From Betaproteobacteria bacterium (GTDB lineage: Bacteria; Pseudomonadota; Gammaproteobacteria; Burkholderiales; Casimicrobiaceae), in NCBI GenBank assembly GCA_005888865.1, contig VBCL01000099.1, positions 1-12,430 of the forward strand: DNA of 12,430 bases, given 5' to 3'. The translations under genes were made by a program, and so were the position numbers. The notes below the pieces were generated by a model, which saw only the letters and a program-made list of their open reading frames with translations, was not told where the DNA came from and did not search any database. Of this stretch, positions 7,681 through 12,430 are shown piece by piece; within the stretch, counting starts at the first letter, position 1, and each line of letters begins with the position of its first letter.

Positions 7681-7745
7681 GCGTAGGATGACCTCCGACG
7701 TATTCGATCCACGCTTCCGACAGCAGAAACGGATGACAGCCGATA
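7681..7745 (+). promoter_or_regulatory. Composite regulatory module, copy A, upstream of the BON lipoprotein gene
   Basis: Three blocks are shared with 12304-12367. The first is GCGTAGGA-N5-TCCGAC (7681-7699), an imperfect inverted repeat of GTAGGA/TCCTAC. The second is AGCAGAAACGGA (7722-7733), beginning 41 nt after the start of the first. The third is CCGATA (7740-7745), 18 nt after the start of the second. The sequence between the blocks differs, as expected of binding sites and not of a copied gene. The lipoprotein ATG lies 90 nt beyond the start of the 12-mer. The binding protein and promoter class are unknown. Confidence 0.5.
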
Positions 7746-7811
7746 GTCGCCCCTGGCGCCCCGGTGCAGACTCGGGGCTCACACGAGAAGGGACTTGTTG
7801 AGGAGTGCAAC

Positions 7812-8276
7812 ATGAATATGAGACCAGCATTGCTTGTCGCCGCTCTGGTTGCGGCGGCCGCGGTGACCGTCGGGTGCGAGCAACGTGGCCCGAGCGACAC
7901 CGTCGGTAAGAAGATGGATCAGGCACCCGGCAAGATGCAAGCGCAGAACGCTCCGCCCGGCGGCCAAGCGGGTGACTCCGGCAAGATGGCGCCTGGAGGT
8001 CAAGCGGCCGACAAGATGACCGCGCAGGGCGGTCAGGCCGCCGACAAGATCGGAGGCGCAGCCGACGACGCCGCCATCACCGCCAAGGTCAAGGCCGCGA
8101 TCCTCGCCGAACCCGGCCTGAAATCGCTGCAGATCAGCGTTGACAGCAAGGGCGGGACCGTCACGCTCAGCGGAAACGTCGCCTCGGACAACCTGCGCGA
8201 TCGCGCCAAGCAGATCGCGATGGGGACCGACGGAGTCAAGAACGTCGTTGACAACCTGACCGTCAAGTCCTCATAA
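7812..8276 (+). CDS. BON-domain lipoprotein
   Basis: A 154-residue periplasmic lipoprotein. The start at ATG 7812 is set by AGGAG at 7801-7805; a longer in-frame start at 7764 would bury the signal peptide. Residues 1-21 are a signal peptide followed by a lipobox-like VTVG|C, making Cys22 the probable lipidated residue. Residues about 28-83 are a flexible Gly/Gln/Ala-rich linker with three GGQA units (50, 62 and 73). Residues about 85-152 are one BON domain (DDAAITAKVKAAILAEPGLKS, QISVDSKGGTVTLSGNV, IAMGTDGVKNVVDNL), the fold of OsmY and other envelope-stress proteins that bind membranes or envelope partners. The linker's Asp lies four residues beyond GGQA in each repeat region, giving it a mixed charge. 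The gene overlaps the kinase gene tail-to-tail by 14 bp. Confidence 0.9.
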   Translation: MNMRPALLVAALVAAAAVTVGCEQRGPSDTVGKKMDQAPGKMQAQNAPPGGQAGDSGKMAPGGQAADKMTAQGGQAADKIGGAADDAAITAKVKAAILAEPGLKSLQISVDSKGGTVTLSGNVASDNLRDRAKQIAMGTDGVKNVVDNLTVKSS

Positions 8277-11200
8277 CCTTGCGCACGGGGGCCGCGGCAA
8301 CCGGCCCGCCCACCGCGCTTTCCGCTCTCGGGACCGAGATGACGACCGTCGTCCCGGCTCCCGGGTTGCCCGATACGGAGACGTCGCCTCCGAGTTGCTG
8401 CGCGCGCTCGCGCATGCCGCGGATCCCGTGCGATGTCGGCTTGCGCAGGTCCTCGTCCGAAATTCCAATCCCGTTGTCGCGGATTTGCAGCACCAGGGCT
8501 GCGTCCGTTGCGGAAAGACTGACCGACACCTCCGTCGCCTTGGCGTGACGCGCGATGTTGGTGAGCGTTTCCTGGAAGATGCGGAACAGCGTCAGCGCGA
8601 CATCGCGCCCGATGCCGTGATCGGACGCCGGCGTTTCCACGTCGATGCGGGTTTCCGTGTGCTTGCGAAACTCCGCGGCCTGCCAGCGCAACGCGGCGGA
8701 AAGGCCGAGGTCATCCAGGATGCTGGGCCGGAGATCGGTCACGATCCTGCGCGTCGCCGCGACGGCCTCCTCGAGCAGCTTGTCCATCTCCGCCTTGGTC
8801 GCGGCGATCGCCGCCGGTGCGCCTGCCAGGTGCTCGCCGAGCCAGTCGAGATCCATTTTCAGCGCGGTCAGCGTGGAACCCAGCTCGTCGTGGACCTCGC
8901 GCGCGATCCGTGCCTTCTCCTCCTCCCGGATCGTCTGCAGATGCCGTGACAGGGCGCGCAGCTCTTCGCGCGAACGCTCGATCTCGAGTTGGGCGAGCCG
9001 GGCCTGCGTGTCATCGAACACAAGCCCGTCCCACAGGACCCCGCCGCCGTCGAGCGTTCTCGGGCGCGCCCGGATGTTGATCCATTTTTCGGTCGATTCG
9101 TGGGCAGGCAGCAGCCGCCCCGCCCAGTACCAGTTTGCCAGCTCTTTCGCCGACGCGTCGAGCGTGGCCTGCAGATGCAGCCGTTCGGGCTCGGGTAGCA
9201 GTGCGAAAAATGCGTTGGCGTTGGCGCTCAGCGTCGATTCGGGCAGGCCGGTGAGTGGCTCGCATCCCTGGCTCACGTACGCGAATGACAGGCGACCGCT
9301 CGCGTCGCGCAGCAGCTCGAAGACCATGCCGGGCACGTTCGCGGTAATGCCTTCGTACCGTGCTTCGCTCTCCTGCAACGCAATTTCCATCGCGCGCCGC
9401 GCGGTGTTGTCGTAGCACGAAGCGAGATAGCCGGAGAACCGGCCCTCCATGTCGTGATAGGGGCGGCCCACACAGATCATCGAGCCATACAGACCGTCGG
9501 CGCGCCGAAGACGGAACTCGAGCTCGAATGGCTGTCTCGCTGCAAACGCGGGCTCGTAGGTCTCGCGCCAGCGTATCCGATCGTCCGCATGCACGCCCTC
9601 GAGCCAGCCGTCGCCGAGCTGCGCGTCCCTCGGCCTACCGGTGTAGTCGAGCCAGGTCTTGTTGAGGTAATCGCACGCACCGGTGGCATCGGAGCGCCAG
9701 ACCAGCGTCGGAAAGCCGGAGAACAATGCGAAATAGAAATCGCGGGAACGCTCGGTCTGCTCGCGGAGCGCGATGCGCGGGGTCGCATCCCGGGTGACGA
9801 CCGCGAACCCCTGCAGCACGCGGTCCTCGCTCCGGATCGCGGAGATGATGTCGTCACCGCAATAGCGCGTCCCATCCTTGCGCTGATGCCAGCACTCCTC
9901 CTCGAACGAGCCATATCTCGCCGCGACGGTGAGCTCATCCTCGAGGGGCACCTCGCGATCGGGCGCGTAGAGCACCGAGAAATGCTTGCCGATGATCTCC
10001 GGTCGTGTGTAGCCATTGAGCGCCTCGGCGCCGGGGTTCCAGCTCGCTACGCGGCCCTGTGGATCGAGCATGTAGATCGCGCAATCCTTGATGGCATCGA
10101 TGATGAGCCGCGTCCGCTGCTCGCTCTCGCGCAGTGCCTGCTCGACCTGTCGGCGCGCCTGGATGTCCTCGACGAGGCGGGTATTGGTCGCCGTGAGGGC
10201 GCGTGCGCGGCGGCGCGTGGTTTGGAACAGGAACGTACACAGCCCGAGCAGGGTGGCCAGCGCGGTGCCCAGCGCGAGCGATGTCTCGGGGAGTACCGAA
10301 TCCGTCCGCCGCAGGTAGTCGCGCGTAGGCGCCACCCGCAGCGTCCAGCGAACGTTCGCGACTTCGACGGTCTGCTCCTGCGTCCATTCCGAGCCTGCCG
10401 CGTTTTCGCTGTTCCCGATCACATTGGTGGGTTCGCCGTTATCGAGCAGCGCCACCTGGAAGTCGGGGAAGCGCTCACCCAGGATGGACGGCAGCCAGTT
10501 GACACCTACGCCTGCGGACACGATGCCGCCGAACGTGTCGCCGGCGTAGGCGGGAACGTAGATGATGAAGCCCCGGCGGCCGGACGCACGAAGGTCGATG
10601 GTTCGCGACAGGACGACGTGGCGCGAGCGAATCGCCTCCGAAATGGCCCGCGAACGTTCGGCGTCCGAAGCCAGGCTTTGCCCGATGCGCACGGCCTGGC
10701 TGGCCGGTACGACCCAGCGCACGGTCAAGTCCTCGTCCGCCCAGCCAATGCCCTGAAACTCCGGCGGCTCGTTCAAGAGCGTCGTGGCGTCCCGCTCCCA
10801 GCGATCCTGCGTGAAGTCGTAGATCTGTGAACGTTCGGCGAGACGCTCGAGCTGGCGGATGCGCGCGCCGATCGAGCGCTCGATGCGATTCTTGACATCG
10901 GAGGCGACCAGCAACGTCCCGATGTCGATATAGTGCGCCTGCTGAACGCTGATCGCCCGCCACAGCACGAGGGTGCATACGAACGAGGCGAACCAGACGA
11001 TCCCCGGCGTCCAGCGACGGATCGCCCGCTGCTCGTCCCCGCTTCGCAGCAGTACCTGGGCGAGCACGCCGCCCGCCAGAAGCAGCGACAACAACGCACT
11101 GATGCGCTCGCCGCCGGTGAGGAATAGCCACTGCGACGCCGCAGTGCCGCCAGTCCACGCGGCGACGAGCAGCAGCGATCCGAGCGCCAATCCGATTGCT

Positions 11201-11694
11201 GCGAGCAGCGTGATCAGCACAGAACGCGCTGCGTTCCGGCTTCTCGAGTCGAGCGCCGCGAGCGCGCAGCCCAGCGGAACGAGCACGAGCGCGGTCAGCA
11301 CGCTCATGTCGTTGTAGTTGCCCGCGCCGTAGGGCAGCCAAGGGTTGGCGACAATGGGATGGACGTCGATCACCCCGCGCAAGGTATAGGCGAGCAAGCG
11401 CAGGATTCCAAGGAGGATGGGAACGGCTGCGAACGTGCTGCCCACCGCGCGCCAACCCACAGCGTGGGCGGCGAGTGCGAGCCCACAGAACGCGAACGCC
11501 CATGCCGTGTCGTATTGCACCCGCTCGATCCCGTGCGGTGGCGGCGCGAGCTCGTGCCAGGAAACAACGTACCACCCGCCCGTGAGGGCGACGACGAGTC
11601 CCAGAAGCGTCAGAAGGCCCGCAGCCCATGGCAACGAGCGCACCTTCTCGAAGCGGGAGATCACACGCGAAGAGCGTAGCAAAGAGGGAAGCAA
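8263..11694 (-). CDS. Membrane sensor histidine kinase, CHASE and PAS domains, NarL/HisKA_3 type
   Basis: A 1143-residue inner-membrane sensor kinase. The N-terminus has about seven hydrophobic helices between 22 and 250 (a MASE-like module). A periplasmic CHASE-type domain follows at about 255-460 (FQGIGWADEDLTVRWVVP; GVGVNWLPSILGERFPDFQ), then a membrane segment at about 470-490. Three PAS domains lie at about 525-640, 650-765 and 778-895, the first with a typical SWNPGAEALNGYTRPEIIGK motif. The kinase core has phospho-acceptor His935 (AREVHDELGS), N-box Asn1046 (QETLTNIARHAKA), G1 DNGIG at 1073-1077 and G2 GIRGM at 1090-1094, so it looks active. Relatives phosphorylate LuxR/NarL-type response regulators; none is encoded here. 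The start is probably TTG 11694, with GAGAG just upstream and a stop codon 12 nt before it; GTG 11664 is an alternative. It lies 14 nt after a possible small ORF. Confidence 0.93.
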   Translation of the reverse strand: MLPSLLRSSRVISRFEKVRSLPWAAGLLTLLGLVVALTGGWYVVSWHELAPPPHGIERVQYDTAWAFAFCGLALAAHAVGWRAVGSTFAAVPILLGILRLLAYTLRGVIDVHPIVANPWLPYGAGNYNDMSVLTALVLVPLGCALAALDSRSRNAARSVLITLLAAIGLALGSLLLVAAWTGGTAASQWLFLTGGERISALLSLLLAGGVLAQVLLRSGDEQRAIRRWTPGIVWFASFVCTLVLWRAISVQQAHYIDIGTLLVASDVKNRIERSIGARIRQLERLAERSQIYDFTQDRWERDATTLLNEPPEFQGIGWADEDLTVRWVVPASQAVRIGQSLASDAERSRAISEAIRSRHVVLSRTIDLRASGRRGFIIYVPAYAGDTFGGIVSAGVGVNWLPSILGERFPDFQVALLDNGEPTNVIGNSENAAGSEWTQEQTVEVANVRWTLRVAPTRDYLRRTDSVLPETSLALGTALATLLGLCTFLFQTTRRRARALTATNTRLVEDIQARRQVEQALRESEQRTRLIIDAIKDCAIYMLDPQGRVASWNPGAEALNGYTRPEIIGKHFSVLYAPDREVPLEDELTVAARYGSFEEECWHQRKDGTRYCGDDIISAIRSEDRVLQGFAVVTRDATPRIALREQTERSRDFYFALFSGFPTLVWRSDATGACDYLNKTWLDYTGRPRDAQLGDGWLEGVHADDRIRWRETYEPAFAARQPFELEFRLRRADGLYGSMICVGRPYHDMEGRFSGYLASCYDNTARRAMEIALQESEARYEGITANVPGMVFELLRDASGRLSFAYVSQGCEPLTGLPESTLSANANAFFALLPEPERLHLQATLDASAKELANWYWAGRLLPAHESTEKWINIRARPRTLDGGGVLWDGLVFDDTQARLAQLEIERSREELRALSRHLQTIREEEKARIAREVHDELGSTLTALKMDLDWLGEHLAGAPAAIAATKAEMDKLLEEAVAATRRIVTDLRPSILDDLGLSAALRWQAAEFRKHTETRIDVETPASDHGIGRDVALTLFRIFQETLTNIARHAKATEVSVSLSATDAALVLQIRDNGIGISDEDLRKPTSHGIRGMRERAQQLGGDVSVSGNPGAGTTVVISVPRAESAVGGPVAAAPVRKVMRT

Positions 11695-11708
11695 CTCTCG
11701 ATGTTACA

Positions 11709-11909
11709 TCATGCGGCCGAAGCCAGCCGCTTGCGGCAGGAAATCCCCTGCTTGGAAGCCGGTTGAGCGAAAGTAAATGTGGTCACCTTGTGAAGCGGAA
11801 GCGTGACGATATTCGATGCGCTCCCTCGCGATCGACCGCTACACACGCGGTGAGCATCAATCTCGGCGCGAGCCCCGCGAAGAACAGGGAAGCTTTTGAC
11901 TGATTTCAT
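11709..11909 (-). CDS. Possible small protein, 66 residues, upstream of the kinase
   Basis: It opens with ATG 11909, preceded by AAGGA (11921-11917) at 7-nt spacing, and ends 14 nt before the kinase TTG, so the two could form an operon. The start lies about 34 nt after the transcript start predicted from the leftward sigma-54 element at 11969-11955. The product (MKSVKSFPVLRGARAEIDAH...) is basic, has no membrane segment, signal peptide or recognised motif, and contains two cysteines. Its codons are less GC-biased at the third position than those of the neighbours, which argues against a long-established coding role. It may be a genuine small protein, a leader peptide or a chance frame. Confidence 0.3.
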   Translation of the reverse strand: MKSVKSFPVLRGARAEIDAHRVCSGRSRGSASNIVTLPLHKVTTFTFAQPASKQGISCRKRLASAA

Positions 11910-11918
11910 GATTCAGTC
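11898..11918 (-). promoter_or_regulatory. Hairpin across the start of the small ORF
   Basis: In minus-strand RNA, GACUGA (11918-11913) can pair with UCAGUC (11903-11898) around a 9-nt loop holding the AUG of the small ORF at 11909-11907. The left arm overlaps the end of the AAGGA ribosome binding site. Such a hairpin could limit ribosome access. The six-base stem is short and no terminator-like U run follows. Confidence 0.3.
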
Positions 11919-11954
11919 CTTGGTGCCCGAGTGAAATGAGCGTCGTCTACCGGG

Positions 11955-11969
11955 GCAACATCCGTGCCA
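11955..11969 (-). promoter_or_regulatory. Candidate sigma-54 promoter facing the kinase
   Basis: The minus strand reads TGGCACGGATGTTGC, an exact match to the core TGGCACG-RNNN-TTGC; the flanking Y and W positions do not match. The predicted start is near 11943, giving a leader of about 34 nt to the small ORF and about 250 nt to the kinase start. Transcription from sigma-54 promoters requires an AAA+ enhancer-binding protein; none is encoded in the window. Confidence 0.55.
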
Positions 11970-12036
11970 CCGGGCAATGCGTTCGGATACCACCTCCAAC
12001 GATTTTTTCGCCTTCGAGCGATTCCCCCTTGTGCTC

Positions 12037-12052
12037 CCGTTTGTACAAACGG
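12037..12052. promoter_or_regulatory. Perfect 16-bp palindrome, candidate activator binding site
   Basis: CCGTTTGTACAAACGG is a perfect inverted repeat with no spacer. Its centre is about 101 bp upstream of the start predicted for the leftward element and about 105 bp upstream of that for the rightward one. That is the usual place for enhancer-binding proteins of sigma-54. A perfect 16-bp palindrome alone is not rare in 12 kb; the central position is the argument. Confidence 0.5.
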
Positions 12053-12121
12053 CGCCGCAAATCTTGCACGATCGCGGTCTTCGAGGTGCCGCCGCCTTTC
12101 ACGCTTGCCCGTGCGTTCCGA

Positions 12122-12138
12122 CTGGCACGGTGCTTGCA
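12122..12138 (+). promoter_or_regulatory. Candidate sigma-54 promoter facing right, full consensus match
   Basis: CTGGCACGGTGCTTGCA matches every specified position of YTGGCACG-RNNN-TTGCW, with GG at 12124-12125 and GC at 12136-12137. The predicted start is near 12149. No gene with a credible start lies between 12149 and the window end, so the target is either a gene beyond 12430 with a long leader or a small RNA. Confidence 0.6.
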
Positions 12139-12289
12139 AAGGCGTGCTGGCAGCGGGGCCAGCCTCCAGCGAAGCGTTTCCCTTCTCGCGCCCGCGCTGG
12201 GCCGAATGCTGGGCCCGCTGCACCACCCCACGCGATCCCCCATCTGCAGCGCGGGTCCGGGATACTCCGCTGAATGCTGGTTTCGGACG

Positions 12290-12306
12290 CTGGCACGTCC
12301 TCTGCG
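12290..12306 (+). promoter_or_regulatory. Weaker second rightward sigma-54-like element
   Basis: CTGGCACGTCCTCTGCG keeps TGGCACG and the GG-N10-GC spacing, with C for the first T of TTGC and G at the W position. It abuts copy B of the composite module, sharing the GC at 12304-12305. No copy of the palindrome lies about 100 bp upstream, so it may be chance or a weaker tandem promoter. Confidence 0.28.
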
Positions 12307-12367
12307 TAGGAGAACGTCCTACATGCCTGCGTAATTGGATGATAGCAGAAACGGACGCGCACCGATA
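12304..12367 (+). promoter_or_regulatory. Composite regulatory module, copy B, at the right edge
   Basis: It consists of GCGTAGGA-N5-TCCTAC (12304-12322, a perfect GTAGGA/TCCTAC inverted repeat), AGCAGAAACGGA (12344-12355, beginning 40 nt after the module start) and CCGATA (12362-12367). The same blocks in the same order and almost the same spacing precede the BON lipoprotein gene at 7681-7745. In that copy the start codon is 90 nt after the start of the 12-mer; by analogy a start would fall near 12434, just outside the window. Confidence 0.5.
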
Positions 12368-12430
12368 TCTTCGGGCTCCATAGCAAGCGAACACGGCGGC
12401 CTCCAAAACGATAGCCGGAGACGAAAGCCA

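Larger units (their letters stand above)
11910..12430. other. Region of about 520 bp without a convincing gene; regulatory
   Basis: Several frames are open here (minus-strand 12406-11906 and 12243-11947; plus-strand 11936-12334 and 11964-12383). They overlap one another, lack ribosome binding sites and give Arg/Pro/Ser-rich products typical of chance frames in GC-rich DNA. What the stretch does show, left to right, is a leftward sigma-54 element, a 16-bp palindrome, a rightward sigma-54 element, a weaker third such element and copy B of the composite module. No tRNA, insertion sequence or phage attachment site was seen. Confidence 0.6.

Noticed and set aside
7755..7769. TGGCGCCCCGGTGCA upstream of the BON gene as a sigma-54 element
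   Set aside because: GG and GC are 9, not 10, nt apart and the core departs from TGGCACG; spacing is critical for sigma-54.
12039..12050. Resemblance of GTTTGTACAAAC to engineered lambda-type attB recombination sites
   Set aside because: The match covers only the short palindromic core, with no integrase gene, vector sequence or second site; a natural palindromic operator explains it better.
11947..12406. Overlapping minus- and plus-strand frames of 98-166 codons
   Set aside because: They overlap one another, lack ribosome binding sites, have Arg/Pro/Ser-rich products with no recognised motif, and cover the promoter elements. The ending GGGIRTH recalls spurious frames over tRNAs, but no tRNA is present.

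Overview
The window is GC-rich DNA, tightly packed with genes using GC-rich codons, and most probably comes from a betaproteobacterium (Burkholderiales or Nitrosomonadales type). The basis is gene content: a MaeB-type malic enzyme fused to a phosphotransacetylase-like domain, a long CcmI, a FecR-domain protein next to a TPR/outer-membrane-barrel protein, a BON lipoprotein and a CHASE/PAS NarL-type histidine kinase. The genus cannot be read from the sequence.

Layout. Bases 1-177 hold at most the start of another minus-strand gene. From 178 to 4390, three minus-strand genes probably form an operon read right to left: ccmI (cytochrome c maturation), a TPR plus beta-barrel outer-membrane protein resembling Slam (surface lipoprotein assembly modifier), and a FecR-domain protein whose C-terminus looks like a TbpB-type barrel, that is, a possible Slam client. 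A 192-bp divergent promoter region separates ccmI from maeB (4583-6874, plus). Next come a bacterioferritin-like four-helix protein (7090-7674, plus) and a BON-domain lipoprotein (7812-8276, plus). The lipoprotein gene overlaps tail-to-tail with a 1143-residue membrane sensor histidine kinase (8263-11694, minus). Upstream of the kinase lie a possible 66-residue small ORF (11709-11909, minus) and about 0.5 kb without a convincing gene (11910-12430).

The most interesting material is regulatory. (1) The right-hand non-coding region carries two outward-facing sigma-54 type -24/-12 elements, both with the core TGGCACG-N4-TTGC. One faces left, towards the small ORF and the kinase; the other faces right, towards a gene beyond the window. 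A perfect 16-bp palindrome lies midway, about 101-105 bp upstream of each predicted transcription start, where enhancer-binding activators of sigma-54 usually bind. (2) The bacterioferritin-like gene has its own weaker -24/-12 element and a degenerate copy of the palindrome core at the same distance of about 101 bp. (3) A composite element (GCGTAGGA-N5-TCCKAC, then AGCAGAAACGGA 40-41 nt from its start, then CCGATA 18 nt further on) occurs twice: upstream of the BON lipoprotein gene and at the right edge of the window. By analogy the second copy predicts a co-regulated gene starting just outside the window.

Taken together, the right half reads as a stress- or envelope-response neighbourhood (iron storage, periplasmic BON lipoprotein, membrane sensor) under specialised promoters. 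The left half couples a housekeeping ccmI to an outer-membrane pair. Neither the activator, the cognate response regulator nor the sigma factor is encoded here. All promoter statements come from pattern reading by eye.
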